A model generated the notes under the pieces. It was not told the DNA's origin. It was given only the letters and a program-made list of their open reading frames with translations, and ran no database searches. DNA of 64,000 nt. Source: Marinobacter sp050379415. GTDB taxonomy: Bacteria > Pseudomonadota > Gammaproteobacteria > Pseudomonadales > Oleiphilaceae. The position numbers and the translations under genes are program-made. The DNA is taken from positions 124,001 through 188,000 of the forward strand of contig NZ_JBNRLS010000003.1 of the NCBI RefSeq assembly GCF_050379415.1, written 5' to 3'. The first letter of the stretch is position 1; each line of letters starts with the position of its first letter. Below are positions 26,977 to 35,578 of this stretch, piece after piece.

Positions 26977-28161
26977 ATGACAACAACAAAATCCAGAGTT
27001 GTTTACACCCCGTCGTTCACCGACGGTGCAGAGTTCCGTATTCCCACCTTCAAGGTCCTGAAGCAGGACGGCTCCCTGTACAAGGGCGCCAAGGCACCGG
27101 CGCTGGACAAAGATAAAGCCCTGCGCATCTACCGGACCATGGTTACCACCCGGATTCTCGATGAGCGCATGCTCGCCGCCCAGCGCCAGGGACGCTTGAG
27201 CTTCTACATGCAGTGCACCGGCGAGGAAGCCGCCGTCATCGGCAGTGCCGCAGCCCTGGATGACGCCGACATGATCATGGCGCAATACCGGGAACAGGGC
27301 GCCCTGGCCTATCGTGGCTTCACCATCGACGAGTTCATGAATCAGCTGTTCGGCAATGAACTGGACTACGGCAAGGGCCGCCAGATGCCCGTGCACTATG
27401 GCTCCAAAAAGCTGAACTACATGACCATCTCATCGCCCCTGGCTACCCAGATTCCCCAGGCGACCGGTTACGCCTACGGCCAGAAACTGGCGGGCGAAGG
27501 CCACTGTACCATTACCTACTTCGGCGAAGGCGCGGCCTCGGAAGGGGATTTTCACGCTGCCCTGAACATGGCCGCCGTCCAGCGGGTGCCGGTGATCTTC
27601 CTGTGCCGGAACAACGGCTACGCCATCTCCACCCCGGCCGCCGAACAGTTCGCCGCCGACGGTGTGGCGCCCCGGGCCTACGGCTACAAGATGGATGTCA
27701 TCCGGGTGGACGGCAACGACGTCCTGGCCATGTACGAGGCCACCAGGGCCGCCCGCAGCCTGGCGGTGGAACACAACCGACCGGTGCTGATCGAGGCCAT
27801 GAGCTATCGCCTCGCCGCCCACTCCTCTTCGGACGATCCTTCCGGCTATCGCAGCAAGGACGAAGAAGCCGTCTGGCGCGAGAAAGACCCTATCCTGCGC
27901 ATGCGGCTCTGGCTCGAGCGCAAGAAGTGGTGGAGCGAGGACGACGAGAAACAGCTGCAGGAAACCATGCGCCGGGAGGTACTGGAGACCATGAAACGGG
28001 CCCAGAAACGCCCGCCACCTCCGCTGGAAACCCTGGTCACCGATGTTTACGACGAAGTGCCGCCGGCCCTGGCCGAACAGTTCGAGAAGCTGAAGGCGCA
28101 CATCCGCCGCTATCCGGACGCCTATCCCAAGAGCGCCGAACACGCCAAGGGAGGTGCCTGA
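26977..28161 (+). CDS. bkdA1: branched-chain 2-oxoacid dehydrogenase E1 alpha subunit
   Basis: A 394-residue thiamine-diphosphate enzyme subunit that decarboxylates 2-oxo acids from Val, Leu and Ile. Blocks shared with mammalian BCKDH E1 alpha include QRQGRLSFYMQCTGEE, GKGRQMPVHYG, ISSPLATQIPQATGYAYG and the TPP motif GEGAASEGD...NN. The phosphorylation-loop region SYRLAAHSSSDDPSGYR (His282, Ser283-285) closely resembles the loop that BCKDH kinase targets in animals. RBS AGGAAGAGG precedes the ATG. First gene of bkdA1-A2-B and a kinase gene, with 181 bases of promoter region upstream. Confidence 0.94.
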   Translation: MTTTKSRVVYTPSFTDGAEFRIPTFKVLKQDGSLYKGAKAPALDKDKALRIYRTMVTTRILDERMLAAQRQGRLSFYMQCTGEEAAVIGSAAALDDADMIMAQYREQGALAYRGFTIDEFMNQLFGNELDYGKGRQMPVHYGSKKLNYMTISSPLATQIPQATGYAYGQKLAGEGHCTITYFGEGAASEGDFHAALNMAAVQRVPVIFLCRNNGYAISTPAAEQFAADGVAPRAYGYKMDVIRVDGNDVLAMYEATRAARSLAVEHNRPVLIEAMSYRLAAHSSSDDPSGYRSKDEEAVWREKDPILRMRLWLERKKWWSEDDEKQLQETMRREVLETMKRAQKRPPPPLETLVTDVYDEVPPALAEQFEKLKAHIRRYPDAYPKSAEHAKGGA

Positions 28162-28162
28162 G

Positions 28163-29140
28163 ATGACACAGATGAACATGCTTCAGGCCATCAACAACGC
28201 TCTGGACACCGCCATGGCCGCCGACGAACGAGTCCTGTGCTTCGGTGAGGACGTCGGCGTCTTCGGTGGTGTCTTCCGGGCCACCAGCAACCTGCAACAG
28301 AAGTACGGTAAGGCCCGCTGTTTCAACACCCCACTGGTGGAACAGGGCATCATCGGCTTCGCCAACGGCCTGGCAGCCCAGGGCTCCGTGCCGGTGGCCG
28401 AGATCCAGTTTGCCGACTACATCTTCCCGGCGTTCGATCAGATCGTGAACGAGTCTGCCAAATTCCGGTACCGCTCGGGCGATCTGTTCAATGTGGGCGG
28501 GCTCACCATTCGCGCGCCCTACGGCGGCGGCATCGCCGGTGGGCTTTACCACTCCCAGTCGCCGGAAGCCTACTTCGCCCACACCCCAGGGTTAAAGATT
28601 GTGGTCCCGCGCAACCCACATCAGGCCAAGGGCCTGCTACTGGGCGCCATCCACGATCCCAACCCGACTCTGTTCTTCGAACCCAAACGGCTCTACCGCG
28701 CCTCCGTCGGCGAAGTGCCGGACGAGGATTACCGGCTGCCCCTGGGTGAAGCCGAAGTCCTCAAGGAAGGCACGGACGTGACCGTGCTGGGCTGGGGCGC
28801 GCAGATGGAAGTGATCGAACAGGCCGTCGACATGGCGGAGAAAGATGGCATTTCCTGTGAAGTCATTGACCTGCGAACCATCTTGCCCTGGGACGTGGAG
28901 ACCGTCGCCAACTCGGTGTTCAAGACCGGGCGCCTGGTGGTTACCCATGAAGCGCCACTGACCGGTGGTTTCGCCGGCGAAATCGCAGCCACCATCCAGG
29001 AACGCTGCTTCCTGTACCTGGAATCCCCGATCGCACGGGTCACCGGGATGGATACTCCCTTCCCGCTGGTGCTGGAGAAAGAGCACCTGCCCAATCACCT
29101 GAAGGTCTTCGAGGCCATCAGGTCGAGCGTGGACTTCTAG
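28163..29140 (+). CDS. bkdA2: branched-chain 2-oxoacid dehydrogenase E1 beta subunit
   Basis: About 325 residues from the ATG at 28163, which has GGGAGGT 7 bases upstream and lies one base after the E1 alpha stop; a longer frame from 28154 lacks such a site. Typical E1 beta features are GEDVGVFGGVF, NTPLVEQGIIGFANG, EIQFADYIFPAFDQIVNE and the C-terminal THEAPLTGGFAGEIAA. It forms the alpha2-beta2 E1 that loads the acyl group onto the E2 lipoyl arm. Confidence 0.94.
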   Translation: MTQMNMLQAINNALDTAMAADERVLCFGEDVGVFGGVFRATSNLQQKYGKARCFNTPLVEQGIIGFANGLAAQGSVPVAEIQFADYIFPAFDQIVNESAKFRYRSGDLFNVGGLTIRAPYGGGIAGGLYHSQSPEAYFAHTPGLKIVVPRNPHQAKGLLLGAIHDPNPTLFFEPKRLYRASVGEVPDEDYRLPLGEAEVLKEGTDVTVLGWGAQMEVIEQAVDMAEKDGISCEVIDLRTILPWDVETVANSVFKTGRLVVTHEAPLTGGFAGEIAATIQERCFLYLESPIARVTGMDTPFPLVLEKEHLPNHLKVFEAIRSSVDF

Positions 29141-29166
29141 GTTGATATCAGGACAGGAGAGCAATC

Positions 29167-30765
29167 ATGAGTGATTTTATACTGCCCGATATCGGCGAAG
29201 GTATCGTGGAGTGCGAACTGGTCAAATGGCTGGTCGCCGAAGGGGACATCATCGAGGAAGACCAGCCGGTGGCCGAGGTGATGACCGACAAGGCCCTGGT
29301 GGAAATCCCGGCACCGTACAAGGGCAAGGTAACCCGCCTCTACCATAAGGAAGGCGACATCGCGAAAGTCCACGCGCCACTGTTTGAACTGGTGGAAGTG
29401 GATGGCGACAGCGGACAGGACGAAGCACCTGCCGCACAGCCGAAGGAAACTGCCAGCGAAGCACCAGCGACACCGGACCCCGCCCCGGCGGCCGGAACCG
29501 ACGCCGGCGAGGTGGCCGAAGACTTTATCCTGCCGGACATCGGCGAGGGCATCGTCGAGTGCGAGGTGGTGGAATGGCGTGTGGCCGAAGGCGACGAGAT
29601 CGAGGAAGATCAGCCGGTGGTCGATGTCATGACCGACAAGGCCATGGTCGAGATCACCGCGCCCAAGGCCGGCCGGGTCACCAGGCTTTACCACCAGCAA
29701 CAGGAAATGGCCCGGGTGCATGCCCCGCTGTTTGCATTCATCCCCCGGGATCGGGACGAGCCGGCCGAGGCCAAGGCTGAGTCAAGGCCGGCCCCGGAAA
29801 GCGCACCGGCACCGGCCAAACCGGTCGCCACCGGCAACCGGCCACGGATTCCCGCCAGCCCCGCCGTGCGCCGCCTGGTACGGGAGCATAACCTGGACCT
29901 GGCCAACATCGCCGGCTCCGGCAAGGATGGCCGGGTGCTGAAGGCCGACGTGCTGGCCCATCTCGAGCAGCCTGCCCAGTCAGCGCCAAGCCGGCAACCG
30001 GTCAGTGAAACGCCGGCGGCCAAGGCTGACAGCGAGCACCGGAAACCGGGGCGCGAACTGGAGGCAAGGGTCGAGCCGATCCGGGGTGTCCGGGCGGCCA
30101 TGGCCCGCAGCATGGTGGCCTCAGCGACCACTATCCCCCACTTCATTTACAGTGAGGACATCGATGTCACCGATCTGCTCGCCCTGCGGGAACAGCTCAA
30201 GCCCGAAGCCGAGGCCCGGGGATCACGCCTGACCCTGATGCCCTTCTTTATGAAGGCCATGGCCCTGGCAATCCAGGACTTCCCGGTACTCAACAGCCGC
30301 CTCAATGACGAAGTGACGGAGATCCACTATCAGCCCCACTGCAACATCGGCATGGCCGTGGACAGCAAGGCCGGGCTGATGGTGCCGAACGTGAAAGGTG
30401 TTGAAAGCCTGACCGTGCTGGGCGTGGCCGATGAGGTTACCCGCCTCACCGAGGCCGCGCGCTCGGGCCGGGTCAGCCAGGAAGACCTCAAGGGCGGCAC
30501 CATCACCATCTCCAACATTGGCGCCCTGGGCGGCACCTATGCCTCACCCATCATCAACGCGCCGGAAGTGGCCATCGTCGCCCTGGGCCGGACCCAGAAA
30601 CTGCCGCGCTTCGATGCCAATGGCAACGTGGTGGAACGGGCCATCCTGACGGTAAGCTGGGCGGGCGACCATCGCATCATCGATGGTGGCACCATCGCGC
30701 GCTTCTGCAACCGCTGGAAAGGCTACCTGGAATCGCCGCAATCCATGTTGCTGCATCTGGGCTGA
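29167..30765 (+). CDS. bkdB: branched-chain 2-oxoacid dehydrogenase E2 with two lipoyl domains
   Basis: A 532-residue dihydrolipoamide acyltransferase. Two lipoyl domains are repeated at about 1-78 (Lys42 in MTDKALVEI) and 118-193 (Lys158 in MTDKAMVEI), joined and followed by Ala/Pro/Glu-rich linkers. An E3/E1-binding domain follows (about 227-266, SPAVRRLVREHNLDLANI), then the catalytic domain with DHRIIDG (His502) near the C-terminus. It transfers the branched acyl group to CoA. Many BCKDH E2 proteins have one lipoyl domain, so the duplication is notable. No E3 gene is seen in the operon. Confidence 0.93.
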   Translation: MSDFILPDIGEGIVECELVKWLVAEGDIIEEDQPVAEVMTDKALVEIPAPYKGKVTRLYHKEGDIAKVHAPLFELVEVDGDSGQDEAPAAQPKETASEAPATPDPAPAAGTDAGEVAEDFILPDIGEGIVECEVVEWRVAEGDEIEEDQPVVDVMTDKAMVEITAPKAGRVTRLYHQQQEMARVHAPLFAFIPRDRDEPAEAKAESRPAPESAPAPAKPVATGNRPRIPASPAVRRLVREHNLDLANIAGSGKDGRVLKADVLAHLEQPAQSAPSRQPVSETPAAKADSEHRKPGRELEARVEPIRGVRAAMARSMVASATTIPHFIYSEDIDVTDLLALREQLKPEAEARGSRLTLMPFFMKAMALAIQDFPVLNSRLNDEVTEIHYQPHCNIGMAVDSKAGLMVPNVKGVESLTVLGVADEVTRLTEAARSGRVSQEDLKGGTITISNIGALGGTYASPIINAPEVAIVALGRTQKLPRFDANGNVVERAILTVSWAGDHRIIDGGTIARFCNRWKGYLESPQSMLLHLG

Positions 30766-30774
30766 CGGGTTGTT

Positions 30775-32619
30775 ATGGAGCAGAAGACCGAACTTCAGCA
30801 GTTCTACATACCTGAAGAGCAGTCGATCTATCTGCTCAGCCATGACGACGCCAAGAAGCTCAAGGACTGGGTGGCGCTGTGCGCCGCCCAGCTCCGCCAG
30901 CTGGGCTACCGGGACATTGAACTGATCGGCAAGGGCGCCTACGGCTTCGTGTTCGCCGGAAAGCTGCCGGGGAACGGTTACTCGGGACCGGAACACGTCT
31001 TCAAGTTCACCCGCATCAACCTGCCCCAACACCTTCAGGACCGGCTCGAAGATGAAGCATTCATTCTGGAGCAGGTCCGCCACCCACGGGTACCACGGTT
31101 GATAGCCTACCAACGGGCCCGCAACCAGCCGATCCTCGTCATGGAGCGAGCCGCAGGCATCAACCTGGAGGAAGTCTCGTTACAGGAAGGGCGTCTGAAG
31201 CCGAGGCTGGTGATCCGCATCGCCGACCAGTTGGCCGACATCCTGCGCAGCCTGCGCAGCGGGGCCAGCTCGGGTGGGCGCCCCATCGTGCACGGCGACA
31301 TCAAGCCGTCCAACCTGGTCTTTGACGCCAGGACCGAGAACATCGCCCTGATCGACTGGGGCTCGTCGGTGTTTGCCCAACTGGACGCCAACCAGCAGTT
31401 CATCACCGCCAATGTCATGGAGCTGATGTCGGACAACCTGCAGCAGACCAACGCCCGGCTGGGGGATGTCTATTTCATCGGTGAGGAACAACTAAACGGC
31501 GGGCTCTCCTCCCCCCGCTTCGATGAACAGGGTGCGGCCGGCACCCTGTATGCGCTGGCCTCCGGCCAGTCCTGCCGGTTTGGCCACCAGGCGATTCCGG
31601 CCAGCTCACTGGGCCTACCCATGGAATTCGCCCGCATGCTCGACGGCATGCTGTCGCCGGACCCGGAGACCCGCCGGAAGGCCGGTGATTACTACCTCAA
31701 AGAAATGCCGAGAATGGCGCACACGGTGATGATCGATCTGCCGGAGCCAACGATTTCGCCGATGGTACCGGTCTGGACCCGTGCCTCCGACCACGAGATC
31801 GACACCGTGGTATACAGCTCCCGCAAATCCTTCCTGCGCCAGGAGAACGCCCCGGAAACCCTCAGCGACGTCAACGACGTCCAGCTTGATCGTTACTACA
31901 AGAACTTCATGCAGGGCATGGGCGAGACCGAAAAAGCTTTCCTGGCCGCCGTCAGCCGACTGGGCCGCTACCCGGTGGAGGGAGGCCTGGCCGTGCGCTG
32001 GGAAAGCGATGGCGTCTACATCGACACCTCACTGAACCTGCACGACCCCAGCCTCAAGACCGCCTTCATCCGGGCGGTGAACAACATGGTCTGCCTGGCC
32101 CAGGCCATCTACCGCCAAGGCATCTTCAAGAGCTGCCTGTTCAATGCCCGCAACACCCTGCACGTGGACCGCGACGGCCCGGACAGGCCTTTCCGGATCG
32201 ATCCCGGCATGCAATTGCGCTACGAAGTCAGTGCGGCACCGGAGGTGGAAGACGAATCCCGGGTACACTCCTACTTCGAGGACGGCCCCGACCCGGAGGA
32301 GTTCCTGGTACTGCCGGAGACCATGATCAAGGCCCTGGAAGCCCTGAACGACATCCACCACACCGGCATGATCATCTTCGAGTCCCTGCCCCGGCACCTG
32401 AAGATCCACAGCCACTACCGCCTGCTCGACCCGGACCGGGAAGACGAGTTTGTCCGCCTGCTCGATGAGATCCTGTCTGCCGTGGACCAAATCGCCGGAC
32501 TGGGCGTCTCCGGCTACATGAAAATGCCCTACAAGGACACCCGCTTCTTCCCCCACATCGAGCGCATGCCCGAACGTTACTACCCCAAAAACCCGAGAGC
32601 GGAAGTCGGTTCCACCTGA
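30775..32619 (+). CDS. Ser/Thr protein kinase-like protein with novel C-terminal half
   Basis: A 614-residue cytoplasmic protein. Residues about 48-310 are a eukaryote-like kinase domain: glycine loop GKGAYG (52-57), Lys77 (HVFKF), catalytic loop HGDIKPSN (173-180, Asp175) and the DWG (194-196) in place of DFG. These key residues are present, so activity is plausible. The C-terminal half (about 340-614) has no domain I recognise and no membrane segment. It begins 9 bases after the E2 stop, so it is part of the bkd operon. Possible roles are regulation of BCKDH or an unrelated kinase (inference). Confidence 0.82.
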   Translation: MEQKTELQQFYIPEEQSIYLLSHDDAKKLKDWVALCAAQLRQLGYRDIELIGKGAYGFVFAGKLPGNGYSGPEHVFKFTRINLPQHLQDRLEDEAFILEQVRHPRVPRLIAYQRARNQPILVMERAAGINLEEVSLQEGRLKPRLVIRIADQLADILRSLRSGASSGGRPIVHGDIKPSNLVFDARTENIALIDWGSSVFAQLDANQQFITANVMELMSDNLQQTNARLGDVYFIGEEQLNGGLSSPRFDEQGAAGTLYALASGQSCRFGHQAIPASSLGLPMEFARMLDGMLSPDPETRRKAGDYYLKEMPRMAHTVMIDLPEPTISPMVPVWTRASDHEIDTVVYSSRKSFLRQENAPETLSDVNDVQLDRYYKNFMQGMGETEKAFLAAVSRLGRYPVEGGLAVRWESDGVYIDTSLNLHDPSLKTAFIRAVNNMVCLAQAIYRQGIFKSCLFNARNTLHVDRDGPDRPFRIDPGMQLRYEVSAAPEVEDESRVHSYFEDGPDPEEFLVLPETMIKALEALNDIHHTGMIIFESLPRHLKIHSHYRLLDPDREDEFVRLLDEILSAVDQIAGLGVSGYMKMPYKDTRFFPHIERMPERYYPKNPRAEVGST

Positions 32620-32720
32620 AACAGGGCCAATGCAATCAAGATGGCCGGAGGGCTGGACAGAGCACCCGATCACACGTAAGATTGCGCCTCGAAATTGACG
32701 CACACCGTGCCCGATTTCTT

Positions 32721-32797
32721 CCGCCCGTAGCTCAGCTGGATAGAGCGTTGCCCTCCGGAGGCAAAGGTCTCAGGTTCGAATCCTGACGGGCGGGCCA
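32721..32797 (+). tRNA. tRNA-Arg (anticodon CCG)
   Basis: A full cloverleaf can be drawn. The 7-bp acceptor stem (CCGCCCG / CGGGCGG), the D arm GCTCAGCTGGATAGAGC, an anticodon stem TTGCC/GGCAA with loop CTCCGGA (anticodon CCG at 32755-32757) and the T arm with GGTTCGAATCC are present. The CCA end is encoded (32795-32797). It reads CGG codons. A terminator follows 14 bases later. The 3' half is repeated at 37317. Confidence 0.96.
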
Positions 32798-32810
32798 TCT
32801 TTCTCAAAGG

Positions 32811-32837
32811 AGCCCCGCCATGTGCGGGGCTTTTTTG
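32811..32837 (+). terminator. rho-independent terminator of tRNA-Arg
   Basis: AGCCCCGC (32811-32818) pairs with GCGGGGCT (32824-32831) around a 5-base loop and is followed by a T-run to 32836. Confidence 0.9.
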
Positions 32838-33062
32838 TGAAAGACGGTCTGATCGTTAACTTTGGTTAGAACCTGCGTTCGACGAATCGCGAGAGTGATT
32901 TCGACGCTGCAGCGTAGCGAAGGCGGGGCGAAGCCCCGAAGCTCGCCCCCAAGGCGATCTGACTCTATCCTGTAGTGGCTTAATGATTCCGGACACCAAC
33001 GTAGGTAGTAAGCTTGCCACCATAAACGAGGTGTCTGATTGCGAGAGCACCTCACAGCGTGT

Positions 33063-35549
33063 TCATGGACATGTTGCCGATGGGCCCGCCACTTCAAAGG
33101 CACCACTCGCACCTTCCCAGGCACCACCCGGGTTCGCCACACCTTTGGTCCTCAAACGGTAGATTCCGAGCGTCAGATTCCGTGGTAACTTCCAACTGAC
33201 CGTTGCTTCTGAAGCTCCGGTGTAGGGCAGCTCAGTGGCCAGGGGTGGCAGGAACTGGGGGTGCCAGGTATACAGCAGGTCAGGTGAACGGTCTGTCGCC
33301 ACGACCTGCCAGCTGCCGTCTTCCTGAAGCTGCTCGGCATACCCATAACTGTCGTTCAGCATCAGGTCGTTCCGTGGATGACTGGCCTGAAACCGAACAG
33401 CAACCTCATCGCCAGGAGCTACCACGGAGGGGGCCTCCTGAAGTACCGTTCCAAAGGCCTGCTCACCCGGGCTGTCACTGGGGATGTAGGGCGGCCTGCG
33501 TAACACCGGAGTTACCTCGGGCAACTCCGGGCCCACCGCCAACACTGTGCCCCGGGCCATTGAATCGGCAAGTTTTTTGAGTTCCTGGGTCACCGCAGCC
33601 AGGCTCCAGGGACCAAAGACCGTTGAGGCCCCTTCATATTGCTGGCTGGCGTATTCTTCTCGCGTGGTCAGGTAGTGGGTATAGCCATTCACAAGACCTG
33701 CAATGACGACGGTATCGACGCCCACCGGCGCCATCTCTTCAAGCACCATCTCACGCAGACGCCGAGCAGACATGGTCGTCACTTCCCAAGGCAGGCCCAC
33801 CAGGGCCAGGTTGCCAACACGGAAAATCTGCAATGGGTGAATCGCCGGCTCGAAATTCGTCGTCACACCTGTCAGCTCCGTTAGCACATTCGGCACGCCA
33901 TCAGCCGCTTCTCCAAGATTGGTTGGGAGCAGGACCGGTTTTTCGGCGTGACAACCCATGCCCAGTAACGGCAGCTGCTCCACATTACACAGCAGAAGGT
34001 CGCTCACCAGATTCACCGGCAGCGCCATGTCCGTCAGTCCCGCGAAGTCAGCGGCGACACTGCTAAGTAAATCAGGCGAAGCGCTACAGGTCAGCCCTTC
34101 CTCGCTGATGGGCCCGGGGCCATCTTCCGCCCCGGCAGGGAAAGAAACCCCGAGCGCCGCATTGCAGGTTTGTTTATTGGCGACATCCAGCTCTGGTGGA
34201 TGCTCAAGCCCGGAAAGGACCTCGGGATCCGTGACTGTCACCTTGTTCATCTGCACATGCAGAAGCCGATAATCCACACTGCCGGTTAATGGCTGACCGC
34301 TCTGCCAAAGTTCCAGCGCACGAGCCAGTTGTTTGGTGCCGGAGATGGCGTTCGAGTCGATAGGGGTTTCACCCCCGCCGCGGCGCGGATCCGGATGGGG
34401 AAACTCATTAATGAAGATATTGGGGGATGCATCGCCCTCATCGGCCTGGGCAAAGGCCGCCACAAAACTGTCTTCGGCGGGGTCGGCCCGGTAATCCGTC
34501 GCCATGATTTCCTCGAAACCCAGCGAGGCAAATCCTTTGACATCGGAGCTAACGTAAGGAATTTCCGGCCCCATGACCGTCGGGTGCACACCAAACCAGT
34601 TGATCACACCGACCGGGCTGCCACTCTTGCGGCGCAGATTCAGTTGCACCACGGTTTTTACGACGTCAACCTCCTCACCGCGAACATTCAGGTACTGCCC
34701 ACGTTCATACGCAGGGTTCATCGCATATGCAGAGCGTGAGCGGTTGATGTTGGTGTTCAACAACTCTCCCACCGCCATTTCGATAGGTGCAGTTTGGGAG
34801 TTGGCTTCAACATTCTGATGCGCGCGCACAATGGCATCGACGATGCCATTCACGATGGTGTTGTATACCAGAGCATCGAAGCCCAGGTGCAGAGCGTTAC
34901 CCGCTTCATGGTGCGCATAGCCCGCAGGCCCATTGTGGGTATGAGTTGCCGACAGCATGAGGTTTTCAGCGGTATACGCTGCCGCCAGTTCAGGATTCTG
35001 CGCCAGAGTGTTGAGAACACCGTTGCGGATAGATCCCCACATCAAACCAATGTCTGCGGACACAAACATGACGCGTTTTCCGTTGCAGGGCGATTCAAGA
35101 GCAAACGCCCGGGCATATTGCCGTGTGTGAAGGCCGTGCATGACCTGCCCGGTATCTTCCCAGCCGGCGCCGCTTTTCAAGGCAACCGGGCCGGTAATAT
35201 CCGATAACCCGCTGCCGAAACGGAACTCCCGGTTCTTCGCGCAGGCAGAATCTGTCGTCACAGATGAAACTGCATTCGCACTCCGGGTTTCATTGCGAGC
35301 AACGGAAGGCGCATCGAGACCACTGCCAACTTTCCGTAACGGGCTCTCCATCACACACTGCGCCAAGTCCGGGTTTGCAAAGGGGGCAGGGCCGTCCACC
35401 CGTTCATCCGAAGGGCCACGGCCTTGCTGATCGTTTACCGGCGACGAAGCGTCACGCCCGTCTTGATCGCCGCCACAGGCAACCAAAAACACACTGGCAA
35501 ACACCAAGCCCAAACAATGGGAGACAAAACGGTAGTAATTGTTGTTCAT
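33063..35549 (-). CDS. neutral/alkaline ceramidase lipoprotein
   Basis: An 828-residue exported enzyme, with a signal peptide and lipobox (FLVAC, Cys25). The ceramidase core has the zinc motif SATHTHNGPAGY (His203 and His205), HPTVMG (His322) and the nucleophile block SSDVKG (Ser334 or Ser335), and a GDASPN motif equivalent to GDVSPN. The C-terminal part ending near AFEVAG is the family's immunoglobulin-like domain. It hydrolyses ceramide to sphingosine and fatty acid. It is longer than the roughly 670-residue Pseudomonas enzyme, because of the N-terminal linker and internal insertions. It follows the beta-propeller gene by 29 bases. The acyl-chain or substrate range is unknown. Confidence 0.88.
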   Translation of the reverse strand: MNNNYYRFVSHCLGLVFASVFLVACGGDQDGRDASSPVNDQQGRGPSDERVDGPAPFANPDLAQCVMESPLRKVGSGLDAPSVARNETRSANAVSSVTTDSACAKNREFRFGSGLSDITGPVALKSGAGWEDTGQVMHGLHTRQYARAFALESPCNGKRVMFVSADIGLMWGSIRNGVLNTLAQNPELAAAYTAENLMLSATHTHNGPAGYAHHEAGNALHLGFDALVYNTIVNGIVDAIVRAHQNVEANSQTAPIEMAVGELLNTNINRSRSAYAMNPAYERGQYLNVRGEEVDVVKTVVQLNLRRKSGSPVGVINWFGVHPTVMGPEIPYVSSDVKGFASLGFEEIMATDYRADPAEDSFVAAFAQADEGDASPNIFINEFPHPDPRRGGGETPIDSNAISGTKQLARALELWQSGQPLTGSVDYRLLHVQMNKVTVTDPEVLSGLEHPPELDVANKQTCNAALGVSFPAGAEDGPGPISEEGLTCSASPDLLSSVAADFAGLTDMALPVNLVSDLLLCNVEQLPLLGMGCHAEKPVLLPTNLGEAADGVPNVLTELTGVTTNFEPAIHPLQIFRVGNLALVGLPWEVTTMSARRLREMVLEEMAPVGVDTVVIAGLVNGYTHYLTTREEYASQQYEGASTVFGPWSLAAVTQELKKLADSMARGTVLAVGPELPEVTPVLRRPPYIPSDSPGEQAFGTVLQEAPSVVAPGDEVAVRFQASHPRNDLMLNDSYGYAEQLQEDGSWQVVATDRSPDLLYTWHPQFLPPLATELPYTGASEATVSWKLPRNLTLGIYRLRTKGVANPGGAWEGASGAFEVAGPSATCP

Positions 35550-35578
35550 GACAATTCTCGTTGGTGGTGGTCCGAGTG

